From: Isoetes taiwanensis
Taxonomy: Eukaryota; Streptophyta; Lycopodiopsida; Isoetales; Isoetaceae
Length of the DNA stretch: 64,000 bases
Reading direction: 5' to 3'
Assembly: GCA_021234155.1 (NCBI GenBank)
Contig: JAJEKV010000038.1
Span: forward strand, 11,303,190-11,367,189
The translations under genes and the position numbers were made by a program. The notes under the pieces were generated by a model. It saw nothing but the letters and a program-made list of their open reading frames with translations, made no database searches and had not been told where the DNA came from. Positions 36,966-48,520 of this stretch are shown here, in pieces (position 1 is the stretch's first letter; each line of letters opens with the position of its first letter).

Positions 36966-37889
36966 CACGCTCGATTACAATATTCACACAATTTGACTAT
37001 CCAAAGCGTGGGTCACTCTTCTTGTTCACCAAAGTATTTGTCGCCCATAGATTTCATGATCGGCTTGCTTTCTCGGATCGGGTTCCGTGGAGGCTCGGAT
37101 AGTTCGTAAGCACATCGGCGACAAGAATGGCAAAGAGGATTCCGCCAAGATGTGATGTGAGTCCGGAAGGACAACCACCTATCCGCCTCATATTCTTCGT
37201 GTCGATATGGCTTAGCAATGATTGTATTTTATGCTGCTATGATAGCACTTGTAGGCTGAGTCATCTATGATCGCGGTTGTGTTTGCCATAGTCCCGAATT
37301 GTTTCATAAACGCCGGCCCAAATTCTTTTCACCATTATAGGCTTCCCTTTGTGATGGTCGGATCGAGGTCCTTCACATGCTCGACCCTTTCGCTTCCCCA
37401 AACGAACTTGAACTTCAAAACTGAAATGCCGAGAACACCAAGAACATTGACAATATTTTTCTTTTGCCATACAAGACCATATGCCCACTTTGAATCCCCC
37501 GCCTGTGCACCATTCAATAATTTCCTTAGCTCTAGGCCCTGATACACTATTTTATGCCTGCTTTTGATTGGGATCGCGAGGTGTTAATCTCGGGACATCT
37601 TTGTCGTGGTATACCGCAGCTAATACTCCATTGACGCCAAATATTACAAGCTTGGTGGGACCAGCTAGATCCCGCTTGGAGTTTGGCTCACCATATTTCC
37701 GGGCTCATCGGGATCCAAATGCGGATCATTATCTTCTCCGGTCCTTTCGGGCTCATATAGTTGTTCTTGCCTCGATTGTCTTTGGGAAGTGCATTCTCCT
37801 CCTCGTGGAAGTGAACCGATGCTTTCCAATGACAATGATCCGAGTCGCTGACATGGAAGGAATTCTGAAATGATGACATCCGCCGAAGG

Positions 37890-37975
37890 AACGAGTTTTT
37901 CGACTCCGCGAGTCGAGAATGAAAAGAAAAGGTATTGAAAGGAACGTTTTCGACTCGCGAAGTCGAGAAACACCG
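37890..37975. repeat. Two TCGACTCGCGAAGTCGA palindromes in an intron
   Basis: Copies at about 37895 and 37948 lie between coding segments of the minus-strand gene, one with a CCGCGAG centre and one perfect. Confidence 0.85.
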
Positions 37976-39689
37976 ATAGAGCAAAGTAAACTCACCTAAA
38001 TCTCGTGTTTTCAATAATGTTTTCGGCAAAGATTTCGTCCAAACCTTCGACATTCTCGCCTCCACGCCTTTGTCTCCCTCGCCCTCGCTGCCTTTATCGC
38101 TTCCATTTGTCTTCCTCCCTTGAAATGCTCATGAAGTGCATCCGTGTATGATCGAATGGTTTCAACCATGTCCTTATTTCCAACCACGGATATAGGTTTC
38201 ATTCCAAACAAAGATAGCCCCCCCGAGAGAACAGCCATTCATGTACCACCGTGATACAATTTGATCTTCCCACCAAGCCGGGTTATGAAGTACTTGATAA
38301 CTCTTGGCCGGATAGGAATTCTATGTATAGGACCGGGTCGCACCATCTTTGCCGACCTTGTCCATCGATGGAACATCCTCCATAAACCCGCCCCTTCCGT
38401 GGTTCCATCCGCCTTTGAGAGATCATGAACTTGTCGAGATAATGATGCTCGCTAGACCACCACTTATCCAGGGGGCAAGTTGATTCAGACCGCTGGTTGG
38501 TCCAGTCGATCACCGATCTTGAAATCAAAACCAAAACTATGTTGGTAAAGCTTGGTGCCTTTTGGTAAGCCAAGTCCCAGACTCATGATCAAGTTCAGAT
38601 ATGGAGTGCATGATCTTGTTGGTGAAGTTAATATCACCTTCCATTGGGAGAATTAGCTTGTCCGATTGCCCTAAGATGCAAAAAGACAAGGAAACCGAAA
38701 GTATCCGTGTCGGTCATGTCCGACACGCCTTGTACCACCGCCTATGTCGCCTTTGTCATAAAAAAGGGTGGGGTCTTCGATCATATTGATGGCAAAATAG
38801 TGCCACGGGTCCAGTGCCGCCTGCACCACCAAATCCCTCAGGTCCCAAAGTAACCGTAAAATGGGGGAGCTATCGTCGCCTTTAAATGGGACCACCCTCA
38901 ATCCAAGCTTCCTCTTCGTAATTGCCATAGCACGCTCGTGGAAAGGAAGGGTTTTGACGCTACGCTTCAGCCTTGGTGTTGATGTAGGGTTGACATAGAC
39001 GGTTCAATTCCTTCATGTCTTCCTCATCAAGGGCAGCCTTTTTTCCTTGTAATAATCAAAATCATGGTATTCATTAGATGCAACATTGCGTAACTCCGTG
39101 ATGCCTTTTCTAACGCAGACGCCGCCGCTTTTAGGACCGTGGCATAATCCTTTGCGCCCCGTGATTTTAGAACTCCCGGTCTTCCTTAGCAGTGATTGTT
39201 CCATCCAAGATTTTGCCTTGTAGTTCAAGCGCTTTTGTCCGTGAGGAGGCCCTCAGATCCTCTTTCATGAACCGCTTGTCAAACAACTTGGGGTCCGCCC
39301 GCTTGAAATTCTCCATTGCCGTCCTTCGCCTTGCCTCTTGTCCATTTAGCCCATATTCAGCCCATTTCTCCTGCATCACTCTCGCTAAGAATGAGGTCAT
39401 ATTGGTCCAGAGAGACTCCCCGCCTTCCTTGGTGTTCTTCTTCTCCTCTTCTTCCTCTCCCTCATCATCTTCCTCGCCCTCCAGCCAGTAACATATATCC
39501 GCATAGTTTCTCAAAGGTCTTCCACTTATCCGAGGGAGCCCCGCTTTTTTAGGACGCCGAGGACAACCCAATGCTTTCCATCGCTGCCTAGCGCGGTATG
39601 ATCCGTCGATAAGGGGCTGCATTCACCAATGTACCAATGTCGAGCATGAAAGTATCTACAAACACCCTAATAAACAAGAATAGTAGTTC

Positions 39690-40070
39690 GGTTTTTCGAC
39701 TCGCGAAGTCGAGAAAGTCCCTTGAATGTCTAATTTTTTTTACTTATTCATTTTCGACTCGCGAAGTCGAGAAAGCTCGCGATCCTTTGATTTTTCAGGA
39801 AGTTACTCGCTTTCGCCATGAAGTCGAGAAACCCCCAAGGAGAATCGGAAATGTTGATGATAGGCTTTCACTCGCCGAAGTCGAGAAAGTCCCTTGAATG
39901 TCTAATTTTTTTTTTTTTCTTGGGTTTTTTCGACTCGCGAGTCGAGAAAGCTCGAGAGATCCTCAAATTTTCTGTAGTTACTCGGCTTTCGACTCAGGAA
40001 GCCGAGAAACCCCAGTGATAATCGGCAAATGTTAAGATGGGCTTTTGACTCGCGAAGTCGAGAATGGAAA
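39690..40070. repeat. Seven-copy palindrome array in the minus-strand gene
   Basis: Copies at about 39694, 39752, 39810, 39866, 39928, 39985 and 40041, spaced about 58 bp. TCCCTTGAATGTCTAATTTT is duplicated with them. The palindrome TTTCGACTCGCGAAGTCGAG is best kept at 39694 and 39752. Confidence 0.9.
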
Positions 40071-41499
40071 GATTCGTAGAGTTAATTACCTTACGTGAAT
40101 GGCACTCGCCGCTATTGTGTTCGGGCAGCATAACGCCGCCAGCGGCTGTTGGCGCTCTCCGCCAAAAGAACTCGCTGACTCTCGCTTGGCATATCTATCC
40201 TGATCCTTTATGCACCTCCTCCTTCTCCGCCTGCAATACTTGAGCCGCCCCTCACCCACGCCGACCGCCTACAACCCGTAACCGGACGCTCTTTTTCCTT
40301 CAGATTCCTCGACTTCCAAGCCGAACAACTCAATTGGCCGACCGCTTAAAAGGTATGACATCCGCAGCATTGATTCAAGAACAGATGTCGCGACCATCGT
40401 TCGTAATCTCCAAAGATGTGTGCCGGATTAAATTCCCTCGCGGGTTGAACAAGACGGCATCTCCCCGGCAAACCTTCACCGCCTAATGTCCAAAGCAAAT
40501 TTTGTGTGATATTCCTAACGGATAATACCGAAGCTAGCCGCTTCCATTTTCTCAGGCTCCTCTCTCGGAAATCCTCGATCCGATCATCCGATCCATTATT
40601 GGAGAGTCAATCATATCTTCGCTATCTTCGCCATCCGATTCCTCCCCAGGTGGTGTCATCTTCCCCATTTTTGTTTTTGGTGGACTTTTTGTGTATGAAC
40701 CACAACTTCATTCCCCATCAGAGTGTTGTAGAGCCTTCAAAGACAAGAGAAGTGAAGCTCCCCGATTGAACGCTTTTCCCCGACTGAAATCTCCATACCA
40801 AGCTCCCCTCGATGTTAGGGTTCCGCCTCCTTCATCCCTTCCGCATCCTTCCACCCAAGGTTTTGATGAATTTAAAGGGCCGGCCTTTTTTTCTGCCTCT
40901 TAGCCTTGCTCATGGAAGAGTGAGAATAATTTGAAACCGCTAATTTTTGGTGCGATAGAACTTACTCTTTTCTCGGCGCCCCTCGACATGTAGTGTTAAA
41001 TGCTTCGAACCGGGCAGTAGATCGAGAGAGCACAACACCGATTTTCTTGTACTTGTCTCCCGAGCTCTTTTCTTGTCCCTTTGGTGTAGAAACAGATCTT
41101 TCTCCTTCCCACTTGTCGATACCTCAACATACCACCAAGAATCGTTGTTTCAAGAAGCTCGCCTCCACCTCGATGACTAAGAATGGAGTTCGCCGCTGAT
41201 CACCAAAGTGAGTCCGAGGTGAATGCCGCAAGAAGAAAGGATGGATCGCTTAAGGTATTCCGACAAAAGAAAACCTCGAGCTCACCTGGGGCGTTTGTCT
41301 TCTTCTTCTTCATGCCGCTGGTAGAAGCATCCTCCCCGCCTCGCTCGCTTGGACGAGTCCGAGTCGCCATGTTCAGATGCCCTCTCATCCTTTTTGACCC
41401 CCTCTCAGAATTAAGTTTCCTCCACAGGGTAGTGAGTTTTAGGACTGCATGTAAAAAGATCGGGCGGTTCTTTAGTTTGAACTTAAGGACATGCAATCA

Positions 41500-42300
41500 T
41501 TTATGAAAAAAGCTGGCTAAGGGTACAAAGACGGCCGGGCTTTAGCCCCCCAAACACTATTTCAAATTTAATCACATCAAGGGACTAAGTGAGCGGAGCG
41601 TAGTTTATCTTCCCCCGCAAGCATTGGGGACCTCGAGTTCTGAGGGGAGCATCGACCGTAGTTTAATTTTCCCGAATGGCGCCACTGACGCGTAAGTCGC
41701 TAACAGCTTTGCATATGTGTTTTTTCCCGACCGCGGCCCCATTGCAAGCGCTTGATTTGATCGATGAGCACGGAGCTAAGGTAGGAAGCGGAGAGGAGCC
41801 GCGCATTACCTGAACTCTACATCCGGCGCCATGGAACGGGATACGCGAGAATCGCAAAGGATACAAGTATTAGATGTAATACACTCTTGAAGAGACCGGA
41901 CGTAAGAAGCAAAACACTCTAGGTGAGGCTGCGGGATCCGCTATACAAGCTGGCCCAAGGAATTACCGCGTGAAGAGGTGAGTTTCAGAGATGCCTATGT
42001 TATTTCGCTTTGTAGAACATGCCGCCTCTGTGGTTTAAATAATGGAACCGGGCCGATAAGCTCGACGGATTCATCGCTTCCCTTGTCCAAAGATTTTTCA
42101 GCTTCGAGAGATGATTTATCTCCGGGTCGAGAGATGCTCTGCAAGGAAACAATGGATCGGGGTTTAATGAACAGCCCGCTTTTAGGTGTCTTTTTTCATG
42201 GTGTTTTCTTTGGAATGTTGTGCATAGATCGTGCTAGGTCTAAGGCCCAGAGATGCGGGTTCAAATGCATCCTCTTGTAGTTAGTCTGAGGTTTCTCCAC
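41500..42300. other. Non-coding stretch between the divergent genes, tRNA-like head near 42230
   Basis: No gene is seen. Around 42228-42270 the sequence GTGCTAGGTCTAAGGCCCAG with GCGGGTTCAAATGC looks like A- and B-box parts of a tRNA-derived SINE head, but no body or tail could be defined. Confidence 0.3.
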
Positions 42301-42304
42301 TCCA

Positions 42305-43560
42305 CCCCAACCACCTCTTCGCAATATTCGAGGAAGATGGTTCAAGGAGAGTGGCTCGCATGTGCTAGAGGCACTTGGGACTAAAAACAGGAGAATACAA
42401 AGTGCAAGAGGTTGTTGTAGAGAATGCAAGCCTTGGCTTCCTCTCTATGGAGCCCCCCGGTGGTTAGTTGTAGAGGCCTCCACCCAGCCCCGAGCCCCTC
42501 CCCTTCGCAATAGGGCCCCGTAAGATGGTTCAAGGAGAGTGACTCGACCGGGTCGAGGCCATCGCTACCATACACGGGAGAATTGGTCGGTTAAGGGATT
42601 CTCGACTTTGGCGAAGTCGAGAATGCGATCGTTGGTCGCCGATTACATTTCGACTCGCAAGTCAAGAATGCCTTGGCCATCCGTAACTCCTGCTAGTACA
42701 CATAACGAGTATGGTTGGTTAAGGCATTCCCGATCATGAGGCGCAGAATGCGCAAAGAAGCTCTATGGTTTCCCGCGCAGAGTGGCTCGACCGGGTGGAG
42801 GCCATCACACCAATAATGTGAGAATTGGTCACAGAGGATTCTCGACCAGCTTAGCCGAGAATGCGATCGTTGGTTTAGCGGTCTACATTCTCTACTCGCA
42901 AGTCGAGAATGCCTTAGCCATCGAACTCGATGGTAGACATGGAGTGCCTGGTAAGGTAAGGCATTCCATCTCGCGAGCCGAGAATGCATACAAATGTGCC
43001 TCGCGGGTTTCCGTGGGTTGTTAAGAGTTGGCCTCGCAGACAAATAAAACAACTTCCCTTCGCAATGTCCGGGAGGAAGATAGAAGGAGAGTTGTTAAGA
43101 CCGCCCACAGCCAGCTCTAGAGTGTAGAGAGTTGGCCGCTTTCACTCACGAAGTCGAAAAGCTGCCAACACTTTGGTTAGCCGCCGAGGGTTCCACTAAT
43201 CGAGCCCATCCCTTCGCAATATTCGACTAAGATGGTTCAAGGAGACGGCCTTTGATTGGGTAGAGGCCATTGCACCACATAATGTGAGAATTAAGCAGAG
43301 TTGGCCCGCAGACAAGGAAACCACTCCTTCGCAATGTCCGAGGAAGATAGAAGGAGAGTGGTTAAGATCGCCCCACAGCCAGCTCTAGAGTGCACTAGAG
43401 TCGGCTTCTACTCACGAAGCCGAAAGCCGCCGCGACCTCGCTGGAAAGAACATCGAGGCCTCCACCGGGCCGGAGCCGCCCTCTTCGCAATATTCGGCGA
43501 GCATGGTTCGGCGAGAGTGGTTCAGATCGGGTGGAGGCACCCGCGACCGCACAAAGGGCC
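42305..43560. repeat. Six-copy tandem-like repeat CTTCGCAATATTCGA..AAGATGGTTCAAGGAGAGTGG with palindromes
   Basis: Copies at about 42312, 42505, 43055, 43213, 43328 and 43482 each contain CTTCGCAAT followed by AAGATGGTTCAAGGAGAGTG. Between them are about eight TCGACTCGCGAAGTCGA-type palindromes with GAGAATGCC flanks (42600, 42647, 42840, 42888, 42965, 43141 and others), and further palindromes run on to about 43735. This is the intergenic region between the two divergent genes of the 12.5-kb element, matching the place of the array at 2868-3197. Confidence 0.85.
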
Positions 43561-43739
43561 ATTGGTGTATCATATTCTCGACTCACGAGTCGAGAAGGCC
43601 GCAAAGCAGGTTGTAAAGAATGTGAAGACATTGGGTAGCTGCGGTAATTCATGAAGTCGAGAATTCACTCGCCAACACCCGTAGTGTATACACTCCTCTC
43701 TCGCGATGAGAAGTTCTCACTCGCGGAGTCGAAGAAGGC

Positions 43740-45600
43740 CCTGACTTCCGCTGGCAAGTCTGGTATTCTCAACTCGCCACTCCCTTCCTCGCATGTTTCC
43801 CCGCAGCGGGATTTTGCCGTGGAGTTAGAAATGGAGATTCGCGGAAGCAATTCCTATTCTTAGTTCTTGCGGGAGAAAGACATTCCTAGTTATGTTCTGT
43901 TAATGCTCGCAATATCTTACTTCCTAACACCAGCCCGATGATTTCTATCTCGGTTGCTTGCTACTACTCTAACCACTATTCTCACTTGTGCCTGCATAAT
44001 GTATTCAATTCAACCACAAGCAAGAAAAAGATAACAAAAAAAAAAAAACAATACAAAGATTAATGAGATTAATGAGAAAAATGAGAAAAATGGAGAACAA
44101 AGGAGAACAAAGTGGAGAACAAAGATTTAAAAATGAGATTAAAAAGGGTATGATATTACAAAACATACCCGAAGATTTGTCGGATGAGGAGGAGGCTTCC
44201 GAAGTTCGCTTTCCATGTGGGTATAGTCGCTGGCAAAGCGTGAATAAGGATTTGTCTGGGTCAGAATTGTATCGTGGATTAATAAGAGCCTCTAACAATG
44301 TAATATAAGTAAAATGCACTAAAGGACTTTACGTAAAACTAAAAAGCAAAGACTAAAAGGGCCTCACTTTCTTCTCAGCAGCGGTAACGCCCGGCCGAAC
44401 AATGAATCTGCGCGAGAACTTGGCGGGCGCCCTGAAGCCGCCCCGATCCCACGACCAAGTCAATCGCCATAAGATGGCCTTGGAATCGCTTCTGTTCGGG
44501 ATCGGGATCGGAAGGGATCGGAAAAAGGGGCTTAAGGAAAACAGGAGAGGAAGAGTGATCGAGAAAACAGGGAGGAAGAATGGTCTGTGGGGGGGAGGAA
44601 GAGGGTGCGCGACTCGGCCGCACCCTCAATGGTTGAAACCTCGTGGAAAAGTGCAATAATAAAACCATTACACGCAGGGCCATGCCCTCCATGACGCAAG
44701 GCGGATGGATAGCCGACGGGCTACTCTGTTTCAGCCTCAAGAGGTGCCACGGGGCCATGACAAGATATGAAAGGGTAGGTTATATGTTTATATATGTTAT
44801 CTTATGTATTTAATAAGGTTTCAATGGTTGAATAGTTTCAATGGTTATATATGGTTACAATGTTTACATATGGTTTAGAATGAGTGTGGTTGTATGTTTT
44901 AATATGGTTATATGATTTTAGTTAATATGGTTGTATGATTTAATATGGTTATATTTAATATGTTTGTATGGTTTTATATGGTTCATATGGTCATATTTGT
45001 GGTGTTTGGGGCTATATGGTTTTAATGTGAGCTTTTTCATTCTGTGGAGCATGTGAGATGAGTAAAATGGAGCCAGGGAAGTCCAAAGGAGGCCATTGCC
45101 CTAGGCTCCAATGGAGGAAGATGGGTTGCCTTTTGTTGCACCCTTGCAACCGCATCTCAAGATTTGCAGAGGGCATAATAACCGCAGCTTGATCCATTTG
45201 ATAGTGTGAATGATGAGAGGTCGGGAGATGAACATCTTGGAGTTGGCATTGTGAAGCTTCTTATCGGGTTGATACAATCATGTCCTGTGGAAGCTCTAGT
45301 GATTGCATTGTGTGCTCGGGGCTGCCGGAGTCCCAAGCTCGCCTGAGATGGCCAATTAGATTTATTACACACAAGAATGGTGATACTCTAGAATGCCCCA
45401 TCGAACTACACACCCCAAGGCCCACCCAAGGCCATGTGGAAGATTTGGTGGTCGATGAGCATCCTTTGATCACAAGGAAGAGACGCTTATGTCTTTCATA
45501 AAAGGCAAACCAAAGGTGCCCAAGAGGCCTAGAAGTGACAAATATTTAGAAAGGATGGAAAGTATGGCACCAACCAAAGAAAAACCCGAGGCAATTAGGG
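43740..45600. other. Low-complexity interval upstream of the DUF7869 gene
   Basis: Contains an A-rich (GAGAAAAATGAG)-type stretch at 44060-44130, small open frames on both strands of doubtful value (such as 44063-44308 and 44758-44375) and an ATGGTT/TATATGG-rich repeat at 44770-45010. The first DUF7869-like coding traces may begin around 45060. No recognisable protein domain. Confidence 0.45.
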
Positions 45601-47940
45601 GACAAGAGTGTTGCAACCTAGATTGCACAAAGGCAAAGACAATGTGGATGACCTCATGCGCATAAGGTCCCAATACATTGGACGCCTTCAAAAAGATAGG
45701 ATTAATTTCATTTACTCCTTATGTAGGAATTCCAAATATGATGAAAACACAGACTGCTTACTATATCAATTGAGGGGCATGAAGGTATGTATGAGAGCAT
45801 TGAGATGGATTCTTGGGGTGAGCAAGTCTTCATTTTACAGACATCGGGAGCAAAGTTAGAAAAGGGCACACTTTGTTCCAACATGGTAATGCACTCACTT
45901 TGAAACCTAGAGCAAATACTCTAAAGGCCATTGGCTTCTTCGAGAGCTTTGTGAGATACATGTCTCAATCTATGCCCCACAAGTCGGAGGTGAACGAAAG
46001 CACGTGCAAAGTAGTGGTGCAAAAGAGTGTTGCCACAACACTATATCCAAAAGGAGTGCCTTAAGGAGGTCAACTCCATCCTAGAAACTACTAGAGGTAG
46101 GCCTCTTTCTCAATCACATTTCAGCAAGTTATGGAGCACTCACTTCTGGACGTGAGTGTCCTACAACACATGCCATTCTCAAAGTGCAACACTTGCATTC
46201 AACTCAAGGATACACTTGCATCAACCGCAATAGAGAAAGAAAGAATGGCAATTAGGGAGCAATTTGCGCATCACCAAAGGGACCAAATATCATGTAGACA
46301 GCTTTGTATTGGCAAAGGAGAACATTTTCTCGAGATGCACCGACAAATTTTTGTGTATAATTCATGATAAGATGGACCAACACAAGACTTTCTTGCCAAA
46401 GCTAGATCCTTTACCCAAGCGCTTGTCAAAACGCCGTCGATGAAAGTAAGTCCAAGGGTGTATTAACACATGGTCATAGAACCGAACATATGGTCATTTT
46501 GTGCTTGATCTATGGAGAGATGATCCAAACTTCCATGTGAGCTCTATTTTCAAGTGCCTCGAGAACACTAGAGAAAGGATCGATAGAAGGGAGGAGGTAT
46601 TCCCTTCAAAGACCCATTTTTGAGGCTTTGATGGATGATCAACCGCTTTGTTACCAAAGGCGATAAAAAGCTCACATCCAAGGTGTCTAGTGAATCAAGG
46701 AGGACTTGGGATGATTTTTTACTTGAGAAATCACCGCCTAAGGAGCTATGTGTGTGGGCTTGGACAACCTGGAAAGAAAACAAGAATAGATGGATGTTTG
46801 GGGCAATGTCATACTTGACAAAGAAGTGGGAGTATTCAAAGTTGTGAAAGTGGGATTCATGATGGTTGGGCATACGATGATGATATAGATGGATTCTTTG
46901 GAACTTTCTCCACCAAGCTCAAGAGAGAAAACATGACCACTCTCCCCGAACTAATGGATGTGTTTGAGAGCTGCATTGACCCCCAACCCAATGGCTTTCT
47001 TTGATGGATGAGGTTGCAGATTGGAAATCATTTGTAGAAGGATACTTGCTAGATGGCAAGGACCAGTTGATGTGACACACAAAGCCACTTCAGTTCAAGT
47101 TTTGGGTTAGGGATGGAATACCAATCATGCAATATAAGTGGAGACCAGGTGACAAGTTGTGGATGCCTGTACAAGGTATCGAAGTTGTGGCAAAGGGTGT
47201 GCTGGTGAAGTTCTCATTCCTAAAGGGCAGCCAAAACCACTACCTCCCTTCAAGATACCAAAGACTCTAGCCAACCGGTGAAGGGCATCAAGGATTACAT
47301 AACGATTGGGATGATGTTCAAATGGAAAGCACACCTCCACTCTTAAGAAAAATCAAATGGACTCCCCTAATCAAGTAACGGGAGAAAGTTGTGACATGCT
47401 TAGAAACCGAATGCCCATGTGGGAGGGAGCTAAGAGACGGTTCTGCCGAGTCAAGATGGGAGGGTTCTCAAGGTGCAAGCACGCCTAAGAATGCTCACTT
47501 GGGTCCCAACAAGGGTTCCAAGTGGTTTTGGGGAAGTAAGGCCTCAAAGCCAAGTGGTTTGATCTTCCCCGAAAGTGGGATCCCTTTGAGGACATCAAGG
47601 AAGGATACTTTGTGCTAGTAAGGCCCGATGATGAGGATCGGCCCAATATGGTTAGGGGTGGCACTCTCCTCGATGTGACCACCACTATGCCCGATGGAGA
47701 GGAGTTGCGTCCCCGGATTCCAAATTCAATATTGGGAGCCCATTGGGAGACACAAGAAGGGCAACTTGAAGGAGCAATACACCGATCGGCCGGGGAGAAG
47801 AAGTGGAGGGCAATTATGCCGACCCTCAAAGGAGGGAATTGGTGGAGTGTGTGGTATGGTCATATCCAAGTTCTCACATTGCAAAAGACAACACACACAA
47901 GATCCCAAGAAAGGAGATGGACAAGGCCATGAGCAACCTC
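45600..47940 (+). pseudogene. DUF7869-family transposase-like gene of the 12.5-kb element, frameshifted
   Basis: Homologous blocks occur in the same order as in the gene at 3584-6815: a CC..C basic segment ending GVSKSSFYRHRE (45608-45856), FSKCNTCIQLKDTL (46190), IHDKMDQHKT with the first acidic motif (about 46355-46385), a degraded LDN block WKENKNRWMFGAMSYLTKK (46770-46830), a VGHTYDDIDGFFGTFSTKL-like block (about 46862-46920), and a C-terminal RPDDEDRP segment with a Trp-rich stretch (47612-47930). At least eight frame changes are needed. The Asp of the LDN motif is lost in the surviving frame. This protein is clearly diverged from the 3584-6815 copy, so two families are represented. Confidence 0.75.
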
Positions 47941-48141
47941 CATGCTATATCATTGTATGAGGGTACATAATATTGAGAAGTTTGAAAACTTTCTCAACTA
48001 GTGGTTTGTAAAATTTATGAGGAAAACAAGTAACCCAATTCGACGTGTGTCATGTGTAATTCTATTCAAGCAATCAATTCAGAAATTTCTTTTATGGTGT
48101 GTGAGTCCCATTTTCAGTCCGAGTCCCAAAATTCAAGATTT

Positions 48142-48166
48142 GTCCCACTTTAATTAAATACGACTT
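48142..48166 (-). repeat. Right terminal inverted repeat of the 12.5-kb element
   Basis: Exact reverse complement of 35681-35705. It is followed by TACA (48167-48170), matching 35677-35680. Confidence 0.93.
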
Positions 48167-48298
48167 TACATGGAAAATCATCCCTAGCAACTTCCAAAGG
48201 TACGTGACTTTTATAATCATTATCAATTATCATGAAGGTAGAACTGTTTGGGACACAGTACCTTCACATCTAATGTCCTACAAAATTGTAATTTTAAA

Positions 48299-48520
48299 TC
48301 AGACGTACGCTAAAAGATAAATAAGTAATTTTAAAGGGTCTCTCACCTCTTTTGAATGTCCACTCCAACCATTACATTTCAGATGTTGATGAATGTCATC
48401 AAGTGACTCCAATTTGTTTCCGTTGCATTTTGTACATGGGCATGCCACAGCTGAAACTCCATCTTTTATAGCTTTGTGCTTTAATTCTTCAAACGTTTGG
48501 GGCTCACCAACACGATCCAT
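48299..48520 (-). pseudogene. First exon of CACTA B transposase (Transpos_assoc-like zinc domain)
   Basis: Reads MDRVGEPQTFEELKHKAIKD, then ACPCTKCNGNKLESLDDIHQ, HLKCNGW. CPCxxCxN....HL..xGF/W is the N-terminal Transpos_assoc domain of plant TNP2 proteins. It is on the same strand as the main TNP2 part at 32655-35676, which lacks this domain, so the two belong together and are separated by the inserted element. Confidence 0.8.

Larger units (their letters stand above)
37000..41371 (-). pseudogene. HAD (FCP1/NLI)-like protein with possible methyltransferase segment, 12.5-kb element
   Basis: A start is likely at 41371 (MATRTRPSERGG, followed by MKKKKTNAPG). The best frame is 39622-39170, a Lys/Glu-rich helical segment with EGEEDDEGEEEEEKK and FLARVMQEKWAEYGLNG. 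38928-38670 has DLVVQAALDPWHYFAIN, whose position recalls a methyltransferase motif IV (DPPW/Y), but this is weak. 38330-38000 gives WWEDQIVSRWYMNGC and MVETIRSYTDALHEHF. The C-terminus (37690-37260) is an FCP1/NLI HAD domain: KLVIFGVNGVL, FKVGIWSCM, KFVWGSERVEHV and AIIDDSAYKC. The nucleophile Asp of motif I is Gly (one base change), and a stop lies nearby at about 37552. There are many frameshifts. The layout parallels the gene at 19.7-23.86 kb. Confidence 0.6.
35681..48166. mobile_element. 12,486-bp DNA transposon with 25-bp TIRs, TACA duplication and DUF7869 gene
   Basis: The ends are a perfect 25-bp inverted repeat starting AAGTCGTATTTAATTAAAGT. TACA precedes the left end (35677-35680) and follows the right end (48167-48170). 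Beyond the perfect part both ends carry repeated GGGACT motifs. Inside are a minus-strand methyltransferase-like/HAD gene (41371-37000), a region of palindromes and tandem repeats, and a plus-strand DUF7869 gene (45600-47940). Both genes have many frameshifts, so this copy is dead. It lies within the intron or gap between the first and later exons of the CACTA B transposase. Confidence 0.88.
31772..48520 (-). mobile_element. CACTA element B, interrupted by a 12.5-kb element
   Basis: The left terminus is CACTACTACAAAAATAGGC at 31772, followed by AAATGGCA/TGCCATTT subterminal motifs. The TNP2 gene (-) has its 3' part at 32655-35676 and its 5' exon at 48299-48520, on the far side of the insertion at 35681-48166. 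The right terminus is not recognised; scattered TGCCATTT motifs at 52.9-53.1 kb might be its right subterminal region. Confidence 0.8.

Noticed and set aside
42228-42270. tRNA gene
   Set aside because: Only A-box and B-box-like pieces are present and no cloverleaf with an acceptor stem can be drawn. A SINE head is possible, but no body or tail was defined.
36000-48000. Frameshifts as sequencing errors
   Set aside because: They are restricted to the mobile element genes, while the CACTA B frames on the left and the laccase and SRP19 genes read cleanly. Old, decayed copies explain them better, though individual errors cannot be excluded.
35681-48166. LTR retrotransposon with 25-bp ends
   Set aside because: The terminal repeats are inverted, not direct. 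No gag, protease, integrase, PBS or polypurine tract is present.
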